Shown in pieces: positions 45,401 to 58,000 of a stretch of DNA of 64,000 nt. This DNA comes from Bryoerythrophyllum caledonicum (lineage: Eukaryota > Streptophyta > Bryopsida > Pottiales > Pottiaceae): NCBI GenBank assembly GCA_963971425.1, contig OZ020517.1, positions 10,108,501 to 10,172,500 of the forward strand, read 5' to 3'. The notes beneath the pieces were generated by a model. That model ran no database searches and was not told where the DNA came from. It saw nothing but the letters and a program-made list of their open reading frames with translations. The stretch's first letter is position 1. Each line of letters opens with the position of its first letter. The position numbers were made by a program, and so were the translations under genes.

Positions 45401-48400
45401 GTGGCGATGGACATGATCGCGTCCTCCAATACGTTGCCGACCCATGGCCGTCGGCATTGAGGGTGTCATCGCAGACGTCTCAAAGAACTTATGCGTATCT
45501 GACGTGACATCCCCTAATGCATGGTATTGCTGACGATGTGTATGTGATGGTGTTTTGGAGGGACATCGAGAGATGTTATACAAGACATGAATACGTTGTA
45601 CAAGACATGAGTATGTTGTACAAGGCATGAGTACAAGACATGAATACCTCATCATACATGTAACATGTACATTCATCCAAATTCATGCTTACTGGCCTAC
45701 TTGCAAATGTGGTAATATGATATACACGCAATTTAAAATATGAATGCCTTCCACTTTATAGTCATTACATAGACGAATACAGCCTACACTGTACTCAAAA
45801 TTGAACATCGCTAAAGTGTCACAACATCGTAGCCTAAAACATTGCCGTGTTTGTGAACATGTCCAGGAATGTCTCCATAGACACGGGGATGTTTCAAAAG
45901 ACGTCCCTGCGTTTCCTAAGTGCTGCGGTATACGTCTTCTACAACATGGTCACATCTACATGTCGCTCACAGCACATTGCATGTCCAACACTACACATGT
46001 TCAACAGGCCAACAACGCATGCGGTTAAACAAGGGATTTACAAAAGAAGGAAATTGCTATAAATCTAGTTAGTAGAACAACGTCCATAAACTGTTAGCTC
46101 TAATCACAACACTATGTGAACGTTCAACATGCCCCACAAAGTGCAATACAACCTGCATCATGTGACAAGACGTCTCTTGGGATGTTCTACCAAACATCTC
46201 AGACGCTCATGGAAACGTCGACGCGTTTGATTCGACGTCTTTGAAGACGTCTTCTAGATTTCCCGTGTTGTTCATATATCATGCAGTGGCTCACCTAAGT
46301 CTCATTTGGGCCAGCATTAGATTGTGCAATTACTCGCCTACTTGCACGCATTTTTCTTCATTTCTTCTTTGCTGCCTCTATACTTTCAAAGTCTAATTTC
46401 TAACCTCTAAACTCTATTCTATATAACTTTAACCTCTACCCTCTAAACTCTAACACTCTCAAACTCTAAAACTTTAACATCTAAACCATACACTCTCAAA
46501 TTCTAAAACTCTAACCTCTACACTCTAAACTCTAACATTCTAACTTGTAAACTCAGTCTACACTCTAAAATTCCAACCTCTACATTCTAAACTCTAACTG
46601 CTTGGAGAAATGAAGGCCAAAGTGAGCTTTGTGCAACCTCAAATTCTACTTAAAGGTCTCATGACCTAACTATGGTTGCAGCAGCTAACCCTAGCCGCCT
46701 CATGACCTAACTATGGCTGCAACAGCTAACCCTCGCCGCCTCTATTCATCCAATGAACTTGACGAAATTCATCCTACTTGATGGTTATGTTTTGCAAGAC
46801 ACGATGATGTTTTCCAGGACATGTCAATGTTTTGCCAAACACTGCTGATATTTTCAGAGACGTCTCTGTGGGATGTCCTCAAAGACATGTAGACGTTACT
46901 CGAGACATCTTCAATTGGATGTCTCGAGTGACGTGGACCTATACACAGAATGACGTGTCACCTTGTCCGACATGGAATTGTGTTTGCCATGTAGATGAAG
47001 TATTGTAAACTACAAAATATATAATATGTCCACATGAGTAAGCCACCAAGGACTTTACAAAATCACCCTAAATTCCTTATAATTCTGGTTTTGGTAGAAA
47101 ATGGTATTTTAATATTATATTAATTAATAAATATTATTTAATTTTTTAATATACAGTACTGGATTTAATATATCCGCTTTAATTACAGAATAATCAGTTT
47201 TTATAAAATATTATTATAATATTAATTAATATTTTGTATTTTAAATATTTAAAATTAAATTTTATTTTAGAAACCATTTTGATACGAAGTGGACAAATCA
47301 GAAATTTTAGAGGATCAAAGTTAATAAATATAATCAGAATATTCTTCAATTTTATATTTTAAATTTTTTAAATTTTTTTTTTTTTTAAATCTTGTTTTAT
47401 AAGGCTCGTGCCCTTTTGTTTCTCTCCTCTTGCATACCGCTACCCGTTTCGCTGTTTTTTTTAACGTTGGGCTGCTTTCTACCTTGCACAGTAGTGACTT
47501 CGACATTCTTATCCCAGGTGAAACGCTTGTCCGCTGCCAGCGTGGCAGTTTTGCGTCACCCAAGATGTCCTTAATGACGTCCTCAGAGACGGGCGCGTTG
47601 TTGGAGACATCGTCGCGTCTCCTATTTCACACGCGCGTTTCGGGACCCTCCCACCTCCACTGTTCATAATTGACGCGTGGACATCCTCACGTTCACGGGG
47701 ACATTACTGGCTAGCTCCAAGACATCAAAAAAACACGCTGACATGATTAAGGACATAACAAAAAACACGGGTTTCTTATAGTGTGTTCTTACGATTTATT
47801 CTAACTCCTGAACTATGATTCTTTCGATTTCTCTGTAGAACCTCACTGAAGCTGAACTTGTTGAGATGCCATCCTGTAATTTGGCCAAATCAGTTCATAA
47901 CAAATGGTTGCAGCAATCGGGAAAGAGAAGGAATGATTTCTACGTTGCTGCAGTCGACGACATGGTTTGTGCTTTTATGCAGGTTGTGGCTTACTACCAA
48001 TTCTTGAAAGGGGAGAAGCCAGGTACGAGTCCCGGAAAGGAAGAACTTCGGCTCCGTACTGTCCATCGCACCGTCCAACGTTCAGGAAATGCCAAGGTCC
48101 TTCATGCCGCCCTCGCCAACATGCCTGGTGCTGAAGAATTCTGTACTTGCAATCCTCACCTTGAAGGAGAAGAGGAATTTGTATCCTTGAAGAGAAAAGC
48201 TGATCTTCCTCCTGGATCTGAGTTTGATTCGCATCGCCCGGATAAGATCAGCATCTCCCGCCCTCGGGGTAAAGCAATTCGCATTGATCAAGTGGTTGTC
48301 GACCTTACTGCTGAAGATCCTCTGCCGTCCTTGCATCACTCTCCGGAGTCCCGTGCAGGACTTCATTCATCTCCACCTACAACTTCAGCTTGCGTTCCAC

Positions 48401-49287
48401 ACGTGAAGAGTGTAGAAGAGACAGTCTGTGATGAGAATGAATGGCATATTGCAAGGCTTCCGAAGACATCTGCTAGGAAATGTTTTGCTCTACAAGCCGG
48501 TACAAGGAAGAAGTGTGTTGCCACGATTGTGCACAACAATCGACCTACACTTGCCCCTACATACACTGGTCTTATGGACAATTACAAGAAGACTAGGTTG
48601 GAGAGACATCAGTTCTTCTTCTGCAGCAACGACATTCACCGTTGTGTTATGGGCACAAGACGCAAATGGGTTAAAAGTATGCCACCTCCTCCAGAGTTCT
48701 GGCCTATTCCGATGGGCACTAACCTTAGCAGAACGGAGATACTTTTCCTTGAAAATGCCGGATTCCGTCTTATTGAGCGTCAGGTTTTATCTCCTCGAAA
48801 GCTGTTTGGTGCAAGCATCTCTGTGAACCTAAACGATTACCCTACTCCTTCTAAACTTGATGAGCATCCAACCAAGTGATATGGGAAAAACATTCGAAGG
48901 AACGAAGCTGCTCCAACTACTCGACACCATAACAGCTGCGCTTCTGCTCTCTCTGTAGTGGAAAAACTTAGCGCAATTCTGATGGTCCCGCCTCCAACAT
49001 TGGGTTGCATTGTCACTCTAGAGTCTCGAAACATTTCCACAGTTTCACGGTATTTTGTTACAGTCGGCCAGTTTCCAAGCTGCGACTGCCTATCGTTTAC
49101 AGAGATGTCCAAGAAATCACTCGGCAAACGCGGTTCATGGATTTATTGTAAGCACTTGTATTATGTATTCAATATTGTATGTGGTTTGGATCCGGAGGTA
49201 GATGTGTTCATTCATGCACCTAGTTTCAGCTGGATTGAGATCAAACGAATTCTTCAAATTCTGGTGCTTAAATTTTACAGTGCATAG
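42441..49287 (+). pseudogene. MuDR-like transposase with C-terminal SWIM finger, two exons, broken
   Basis: Exon 1 (42441-44509) starts MALSEDLISGSAVIHGASDN. It continues after frame changes near 42980 into a domain with two Cys clusters (CANESCDYL; CAVCQVPPTC), then KVFIFKMAEVGPGCGVDLV and SWTTMACHVYD-like sequence where the Trp is a TAG at 44032, then IMTIAVCDMQSKD. Near 44180 the frame changes and sequence appears missing; two further TAGs follow (44256, 44322) before AIKAWWLSSGAT. The donor is GTAAGT at 44510 and the acceptor CTGTAG at 47838. Exon 2 (47839-49287) ends, after a TGA at 48877, with CDCL..(19)..YCKH, a SWIM zinc finger (CxCxnCxH), typical of MULE transposases. Catalytic DDE residues cannot be assigned with confidence. 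Without the CACTA insertion the intron would be about 430 bp. Confidence 0.75.
44885..47783. mobile_element. non-autonomous CACTA element, 2.9 kb
   Basis: It begins CACTAGAAGAAACCCGTG and ends with the reverse complement of CACTATAAGAAACCCGTG; the inverted repeats match at about 27 of 30 bases. It is flanked by the 3-bp duplication TGT (44882-44884 and 47784-47786), as expected for CACTA/En-Spm. The interior carries many GACATC, GACGTC and GGATGTC motifs in both orientations near each end, typical of subterminal repeats, but no transposase. A degenerate CTCTAAACTCTAAC stretch lies at 46380-46610 and an extremely AT-rich part at 47090-47390. It is inserted in the MULE transposase intron, hence younger than the MULE. 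Confidence 0.92.
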
Positions 49288-50129
49288 CTGCCGTTTCCTG
49301 TCGCAAAACCTTGTACTGCGACTCTCCTTCCATTGAAAAGGCGGTGAGACTAAAAGGGCCACCTCCACACTTTGTACTACATCTTGTCAATCTCCAATTC
49401 TACTCTTGCAAAAAAGTGTGAATACAGGTGATTCACAGCGTCTGATTATCTTCCCTGTAAACTCTAAACCTAGTTGAACCTCTCATTAAACCTAGGTCCA
49501 CTAGTGATTTTATTTCTTTATCCTCTCTCGCACTTGCCCTAAACTTCTCAAACTCCCTAACTCTCTTAAATTCGCAGTATTTGCTACTTTATCACCCTTA
49601 ATGATCTTAAAATGTTTATCTCCTAATTGAACCATTTCCTATTGGTATCCCATGAGACGTGGGGGTCTTTTACTCTAACCCCAATTCTATCATTATCCAT
49701 AACTATCGCCAAAACCTACCTTCTAATCTCTAGCTCTAGTTACTTTACCCTATACCCTAAATATCAGTATCGGTACTCTGAATTTCTAAACCCTAAATTG
49801 TATCCTAAACCTCAACTACAACCTCCTTGTCCTCCACTCTTACACAGCAATTTAATCTATACTGAGCCCCACTTTAGAGCTTCATGTCCTCAGTAATCTT
49901 GTCTGTTTTTTATTCGTAGAGCAAAAAATCCACGGTCATAGGTTCATTCTTAGAATAATATCACCCAAATTGTCAACTTTACAACCTCTTCCGTTCAATT
50001 TCTACACCGTCCTCCACAGTAATAGGTCCCCTGATTTTCAGCTATCCACCATTTCCACCAAAAAAAATCCCTTTAAACTTTCGCTTTTTTTTTGCCTTTT
50101 TCAAATTTAGAACAATGTATTTGCCCAAA
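49288..50129. other. 3' flank of the transposase, no gene
   Basis: Rich in CTCTAA/CCCTAAA-like words but no regular repeat and no coding frame. Confidence 0.35.
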
Positions 50130-50186
50130 GGCTCGCAACCGTAGGCTCGCAGCTCGCGGCTCGCAAAGTTGGGCATGCAAAATAGC
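50130..50186 (-). repeat. right terminal and subterminal repeat of the MULE
   Basis: GGCTCGC repeated four times in about 40 bp, then GCATGCAAAATAGC at the end; it is the inverted counterpart of 32835-32905. Confidence 0.65.
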
Positions 50187-50777
50187 TTGGTCCTCTCCAT
50201 CCTTTTGAGCGTGGCAGAAACCACGGCAGCTATTCATCAAACATTTGAGGCCAAGAATGTCATCTCCCTATAGTTCCACAAGCAGCAGAGAGGAATGCAC
50301 AATGGCAGTGCCAATGTGCAATTCCCTAATCCCATCATCTACCGCCAATTTTTACAAAAGACATTCACTATAGGGCGACATCAAGTAGAGATTTCTCCCC
50401 ACCGCCGCAGCCTTGAAGGTGATGACCCATCCACCACCGAATTGTTGGAGAAGTGGGGTTTTAATGGCATCAACAAAGCCCTCGTAAACACCGTGGCGTC
50501 CCTCCAAGCTACCCCAGCTCGTGCAAGCATTACCAGATTAGAAATGACCTCCATTATAGATGCAGACAACAAGAGACTGCGTCAGGAGCTCTCCACCCTC
50601 AAAGAGGACATCATCAAGGATACAAAGGCCTACACCGATAACCGCACTAGTGAGTTACAGGCGAAGCTCTCAAACGTTGAGCAGCTGATGACCTCTGCAC
50701 TGACGGCTATGCAACAAATTACAGGATTGCGGCCACCAGCTATCCCAGCCTTAGAAGACCACTCAAACGTGGATTGA
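50187..50777 (+). pseudogene. LINE ORF1, C-terminal part
   Basis: Directly after the MULE end a frame resumes (SILLSVAETTAAIHQTFEAK), crosses one TAG near 50263 and runs to 50777. It ends in a helical, coiled-coil-like segment (NKRLRQELSTLKEDIIKD and TSELQAKLSNVEQLMT). No zinc knuckle is present. Together with 31760-32834 it would form a protein of about 550 residues. The exact join at the insertion point needs the target duplication resolved. Confidence 0.5.
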
Positions 50778-51507
50778 CGAAGGACTACAGCCGAAGTTAT
50801 CACCAATATGGCACCACATGAATAGACAAGGTTAGCACCACACCCCTCCATATTCTCCAATTCTCTTCGAACACCCCCCTATTCATTGAAACTATTATCC
50901 CCTCTAGTATGTTCTCTCTCCCTTACTATAATATACTAGTTAATACTCTCACACTTACTACATTAGTACCCCCCACACCACTACAGCTAGATGTAAACTT
51001 CCAAAGTCTCCACTCTTTCACTTTGCCCTTACTAATGATATATCATTTCACTACTATAATTGCAGTATACTCTAGCCTTACCAAAGTCTCTACCCCCCCC
51101 TCACTAGTCACCTCCTACTCTAGACATACTCTCTACTTTTGCTACAACATACCTACAACTAAATGCATGACTTGGAGGCCACATGGTAGATACCTGTACT
51201 GGTTTTGGAGTTTCACCCCACATATCTATAAACATTGTCATTGCATATACCATTACAGTATGAATATCTCTTGGGAAAACACGTATGAAATACACACTAA
51301 ACACTCATTCACCCTTACCACATTTCTACATCACAAACACACCCAATACACCTACACACAACACACTAGCCCTACTCCCACACACACCTCCAACTAATAA
51401 AAACACTTACCACATTGCATGTCACCTCTTACACACACCTTCGAAAACCACAAACAAACAAACTATCACCAATACAAACTCACCTCAAAAAATCAAAATA
51501 ATTGCAT
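50778..51507 (+). other. LINE region between ORF1 and ORF2
   Basis: C/A/T-rich, G-poor sequence without a recognised gene. Open frames here come from composition. Confidence 0.4.
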
Positions 51508-51770
51508 ACACACTCACATACATACACACTCACATACATACACACTCACATACATACACACTCACATACATACACACTCACATACATACACACTCACATA
51601 CATACACACTCACATACATACACACTCACATACATACACACTCACATACATACACACTCACATACATACACACTCACATACATACACACTCACATACATA
51701 CACACTCACATACATACACACTCACATACATACACACTCACATACATACACACTCACATACATACACACA
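51508..51770 (+). repeat. 14-bp tandem repeat ACACTCACATACAT, about 18 copies
   Basis: Almost perfect head-to-tail copies, just upstream of LINE ORF2. On the plus strand it gives meaningless HTHSHTYTLTY-type frames. Confidence 0.95.
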
Positions 51771-52071
51771 CACAAACACATCAAGACAAACACACAAACA
51801 CCCACACACTTGCACACACATTTAAACACACAAAATAAAACCACAATACACATGAACACACATATACAAAAACACATATACAAAAACACATCCACACAAC
51901 CAAATACACACACATAAGCTCAAAAACACACATAATATATACACACATATACACATACATATACACACACTCACACGCCCACACTCGCAAACAAAAACCC
52001 ACTTACAAAAAACCGCAAAGACACATACAAAAACAAACCTAAAAAACTATAAACAAGCCCACACAAAGACT
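51771..52071 (+). other. A/C-rich leader of LINE ORF2
   Basis: CA-rich sequence continuing from the tandem repeat; no gene. Confidence 0.4.
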
Positions 52072-55000
52072 ATGAAAAATACGCATCCAAAGATAACATT
52101 TAGAATCACAGGAAAAAACAGAATCACAACAAACCCTACAAACAAAAACATACACACATACAAAAATAAAAACACTAAAACCAAAAACATAAAAATAAGA
52201 AAACACCTAAAATATATACACAAATCAATAAACCAAAAACAAAACACTAAGCCGTCGCACTATAAAAGCCTATTACTACTAAGTAGAGATATAGAAACCA
52301 ATCCGGGACCCATGCCTAATGTACTAAAAACACATCCCACAACACATAAGAAAAATGCCAAAATTTACTTCATACCAAATACCATAAAACTACAACCGGA
52401 ATACAAAGACATTGCTCAGACATTTTCACCCCTTTTAAAAACCACACATATATTACATCAACTACACAACACAACACATCCAAATATCGCCCAATATATA
52501 CAACAAAAAAATACGCATCCATCAACACATATTTTCTACGCCCTGGTAATTACCACCCACCCAAACATAGACAAATGTAACCGTCTTCTAAATTTACAAA
52601 ACCCGAATATAATTACATGAACTAACACATTATTACAAACCTTATCAAACTTACAAAACCCACCCGAAAGATAACACCACACACCACACACCACACACCC
52701 TTATACAAAATTTCTTGAAGATAACCTAAGTATCATAAACCACGGAAACTCAATACATAAAGAACTATACGACTTTTTAAATAGTCAAACCGTACCCCCC
52801 TCAAACAACACAATAAAACAAAAATTTCCTTACCTTCCTAACAATCTTATTAATGAGTCACTAAAATGTTTCAACCCCATACTAGAATATACCCATCCAC
52901 CCCTCCACCCTCTTACCTTCCTCCACAAAAAGCAAAATATTAGCTGAAACAATGGAAACACAAACATAATTACATGGATGCTTCATCTCTAAACACCGCT
53001 CTTCCTAGCCTACAAGCCTTGGTCACACATACAAACACACCACCGGCCGTCATAGTTATACAAGAAACAAAAATATCGGCCACAAAATCTACAAAATACA
53101 TACAAAACATATTTCAAGACTACAAACTTATTTTTAACAACACACATGCACTAATAAAGTGCATCCAACAACGTAGACCATACACACTGGGCCGCAGTGG
53201 CCTCCTTACACTAGTACACAAGAAATACGCTTTTCCGGACAACATCAAAAAAATTCCTACCCCAATGCACATATCTCCCTACCTCCAAATAATTAAAATT
53301 ACTAATCAACCACTACAAGCATGGTTAATCTTTCACATGTATATGCCCTCCCATCCCGAAGATACTAGATTTATTATAGACATACAAAACACCATTACAT
53401 CTCAAACAAATCAAAACCCTAACCATACCTACTTGTTGTGTGGAAACTTCAACAGAGACATAGCTCTAATTGGTCGACAAAATGGAAATCATATCACCCC
53501 TCCTCAAACCACAGACTACCAATGGCGCCACTTCACAGAAAACTTAAACTTTACCTACATAAATACTGATACACAATACTCTAGACAAGGCGGATATAAC
53601 TATAGTGATTGAAGCCTAATAGATGGCTTTTACATAAATACAAATAACACTACACAGTTAACCTCTACAACAAACAAAGATATTACTCTCAACTCGGATC
53701 ACTCGCCTATACAACTTCACATCCCAAATAACATACTAATTAGTCGCACCCCTATAATCACAAGGATACTATCCGAATACTAAACCCCATCCCAAAAGAT
53801 AACTTAGAAAAATTCAACACAAAGTTCTTTGAAAAAAACTCCATACAAATTGACTCTCTCATAAACACCCTTAAATATAACAACCAACTCTCTCCAACAC
53901 AATGGAACGAAACGTGCCACACCCTAGATACACTTATAAATAATATCTCCAATACATTGCAACAAACTTGTAATGCCCAACCAATACCACAAATGACAAA
54001 CAGATCATCACTACAAGGCGGTTATCTACCCCGCAAACTGTCCAAAACAAGGAAACAACACATAACCACATACCATATAATACAAAAAACTATTAGAATT
54101 GTAAAAAATAACCCACAATGGCACAATCATCCCATATGTACCGAATTACTAACCCTGCACCATACCCAAATCCCTGCCCAACCCCCCCCGACCTACCCCA
54201 TGATACATGGATTAAAGACATTGCACTAATCGCAAAAAATGCCACTCTACAAGCCCGGAAAGTAACTACAAAATACTCCAAAGATAATATTTAAAAAGCC
54301 ATTTCAAAATACAGACAACTACACGAAACTAGCCTTAAAAAAAATAGAGAAGTTTTAAAAAAAATAGAATTTTCACCACTAGATTGTATCACTGACTAAT
54401 ATAATAACATTCTAACTAGCCCGGAAGATATTGTAAACAAAATTTGCAATCAACAGACAAAAATAATAGACCCACAGTACCAACATGCAACTACCAACCA
54501 CAACATCTTATCGAATGCACATGCGCAGTACGCCCATACCCATGGCATGACCTAGATGGATTTACCTTAGACAAAAGAGGTGAATCTATAATTCCATCAC
54601 ACATACTTTAACAGAGCCATATATGACACATGTCTCTGCAACCTCGGAAATAACAAAGCCCCAAGGCCAGACCGTATACCGAATTCAATACTCAAAAACA
54701 TGCCCCCAAGATTTAATAAATTACTATTTCTATTTTTCTCTCATTGCTATAAACAAAAACAAATACCAGCCTCATGGAAAACAAGTGCAACAATTTTACT
54801 ATACAAAAAAGGAGATCCTTCAATATTATCAAATCATAGACTAATAGCATTAGCCAACACAATATATAAACTCTACACCAATACACTTACCTCAATATAA
54901 TCCTCATATGGTGAAAAATTTAAAATCCTACACGATAGTCAAGAAGGATTTAGAGCAGAGAGAAGTACCTCTAGACAAATATAAACTATAATAGCGGCAC

Positions 55001-58000
55001 CAGAAGATGCACGATTCAGAAATCAAGACATATATGTTATATATGTTCACTTCAAAAACGCCTTTGGCTCTATAGACCACGCCCGATTATTAGCAAATAA
55101 TGACTGATATTGGGTACCCAAAAGATGCATCTGCACTAGTTGGAAATATCTACTCTCAATCATCTACTTACTACATCGGTGAGCACTTTGGTAAAACTAA
55201 GCCCATCCCCATTCATAGAGGCACTATACAAGGAGACACCCTGAGTCCATACCTATTCATTATATTTTTAGAAACACTACTTAGATGGCTAGAGAGAGGC
55301 AATAATGGATACACCTTTGGTACATCTCAAATCACCATAAACTCTGCCGCCTACGCCGATGACCTTGCTACTATAACTAACAAAATAAAATCATTACAAA
55401 CACAAATTGATAAAATCGACAAATATTGTAAATGGGCTGGTATGGACGTAGGCGTCCCAAAATGCGCGGCTACATGATGTCCAAACAAATCCAAATGAAT
55501 CCAACTACATTTAAAGCCCTAATGCAAGCTTCTAACATCAACTACCGTGGTCAACCAATCCCCATACTACACAAAACGAAGCATATGTTTACCTAGGCAC
55601 AAATTTTGTTCCCTCTCTAAAATGGAAAATCCAAATTCACACTACGACCACAAAACTCATTAAACAATGCAAAGAATTAACAACATGTCCGGCCACTATG
55701 AAACAAAAAATTAGAATGGTTGACACCATAATATGCCCAGGTGTAGCATACAGTTTCTACGCTGTACCATACTCTATGCCAGCCATTAAAAAACTTGACC
55801 AAAAAATTATAGCCATACAAAAAACCATCTGTGGTATGCCAAAATGCATGTCAAATGCAATAACCCAACTCCCATATAACCTATTTGGACTTGAAGCTTT
55901 CTCCCTAAAAATGTCTATCTAAGATGTATCGGGGAACAATTACAAAATGCCCTAAATGACAAAGGTAGGCTTGGAAAAATATATAATGGACTAACGCATT
56001 ACGTTCTTGCTCAATATGGTGGTGCCGAAAATATACCTAGAATTAAAAAAAACGGATTGTATAAGATCACCAATAACTCGTGCACTTCTCTTATCAAAAC
56101 AAGTAGCTAAAGTTCACCTTAAGAGTACACTTCCAAATTTCCTCTTTGATTTAACATCATTATGGCGTCAAGAAACACAAAACCATAACACACTCAACGT
56201 CCAACTCTCCCAAAAAATTTTACAAATACTCCTCTCAAAAAATATTTTCGAATTAAAACAAATTACTTTACCAAACGGCACACACATCATGAATAATGAG
56301 GATTTCAAAACCTTCCACTTCACCCCATCCAAACTAACCAAGAGTGCCCTAAATGTTGCCAAACACCTTTTTTGCCATCCAACACGCCCAACTACAAGCG
56401 ATACCCCTTGTAACATACACCCACACTCCTACATACTCCAAGACTCATTCATCACCATCAACAACAACATCCTCCCAAGAACTACCCTACCACCAATCCA
56501 TCCTCCCAACCCCTCATACCCATACCACCCCCGCCCCCCAACATACATCACCAAAAATCCCACCACATATCCTATTAATATCATATGCCACGAACACATA
56601 CAACATATAGATACCAACAAAATACAAAATACCTATACAAAATATCTTTGCCAATGGCAACACAACAACAATACATTCAACAAATGGCTTCCTCAAAGAA
56701 ACCTTTTTCCGAGACACGACTATAATACCTCCACATATAACACCGAAAAACTAAAACAATATTATCAAAAAATTAAAGATAAATTCTACTCAAAAATCAT
56801 TCAAGCCCACCACCCCCAAGTACAATTACAAGACTCAAGATCCGTAACTCCACCTATAATCATCCCACTCCTTAACATCTATACAACGGAAAGTAACCCC
56901 GAAAACGATATAACCACAATCTCGAACACAATTAAAATAGAGAACAAGCAAGCCCATCTATATGAAGCAAATGGCGGACATCTACACAATATCCCCACTA
57001 CTGGACTCCAATGGCTATGGAATCAATACAACACGAAACTAAAAACTCCTACACACATCGAATCAACTACCCAATCATTTGAAACCAAATTAATTTGGCT
57101 ATACCAAAGATATAAATACCACATTCCAAAAAACAATCCCCTCAAAAAAGCACAATACACAATATCCACATCTATTCTAGACTCTTTAATCTCATCCTTC
57201 AACATCGAACAATCATACTTCTCTTCCCACATCACATGCTCCATCAAATTAAAAAAATTCTACTCACCCTTTAAAAGAGATAAAATATTTGGCTCCTTGG
57301 GAAAGGCCTTTGACTATAAATGGGTCGGTAATGGTATAGCTCACCCCCACAATGAGGAAGAAACTCAACAAGCACTACACTGGGCCCACTTTGCTGCTAA
57401 AAATGATCCACAACACACATCTACATTCATTATCACACCAGACAAAAATTGGTACCAAAACTTCAATCCCCAGTCAAGCCATTTGCAGACTTCCATATTA
57501 TTGCAATATTTGAAGCAGACTCAATCCCTTACAAAGAACCTACTATCCCACCCGAGCTAAAAAAGCCTAGACTTGAACCATCTACATTACAAATAATATG
57601 CGTCCATCACCAAAACCAAACCATTGGCACCCTATAACAGCTTGCCGAACTCACCTCTGTAGCAAAAACTCTTAACATAAATTGGCTATATACAAAGATG
57701 GCCCTACCAACACCTATACAAACATCAGTCAATAGAAACAAAAAATGGTCAAAACTAAACTATAATAACAACACACTAGATTACACCTCATCACCCCCAC
57801 CCCTCCCAGACTACCAAACTACCACCTCACCAAAATTTAACCCCGCACATAGCTACTATATTGATGGCTCCTTCAAACCACCAGAACAGATCAGTCCGGG
57901 TAATTGGCGTAGAGAAAAAGCCGGTTATGGAATATACAATCCTACGAAAGAAATCAAATTAGCCAAAAGACTACATGGGCTACAAAATATCCTCAGAGCA

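Larger units (their letters stand above)
32835..50186. mobile_element. 17.35-kb MULE-like element carrying a methylase-like gene and captured host fragments
   Basis: The ends read GCTATTTTGC inward on both sides (32835-32844 and the reverse complement of 50177-50186). Each is followed by clusters of GCGAGC/GCTCGC (to about 32905 and from about 50130). The flanking 9 bp, TTGGGGATC and TTGGTCCTC, agree at 6 of 9 positions, compatible with a decayed MULE target duplication. Contents left to right: ParB-methylase-like gene (-), LRR, SNF2 and quinone oxidoreductase fragments (all -), a small basic ORF (-), and a MULE transposase with a SWIM finger (+) whose intron holds a CACTA element. The insertion interrupts LINE ORF1, which independently supports both boundaries. 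Confidence 0.7.

Noticed and set aside
51285-51917. 210-residue frame rich in HTHSHTYTLTY
   Set aside because: Product of the 14-bp ACACTCACATACAT tandem repeat.
52288-52311. Endogenous virus suggested by the 2A motif
   Set aside because: The neighbouring domains (APE endonuclease, non-LTR RT, RNase H, truncated 3' copies) are those of a LINE; no capsid, movement or envelope gene is present.
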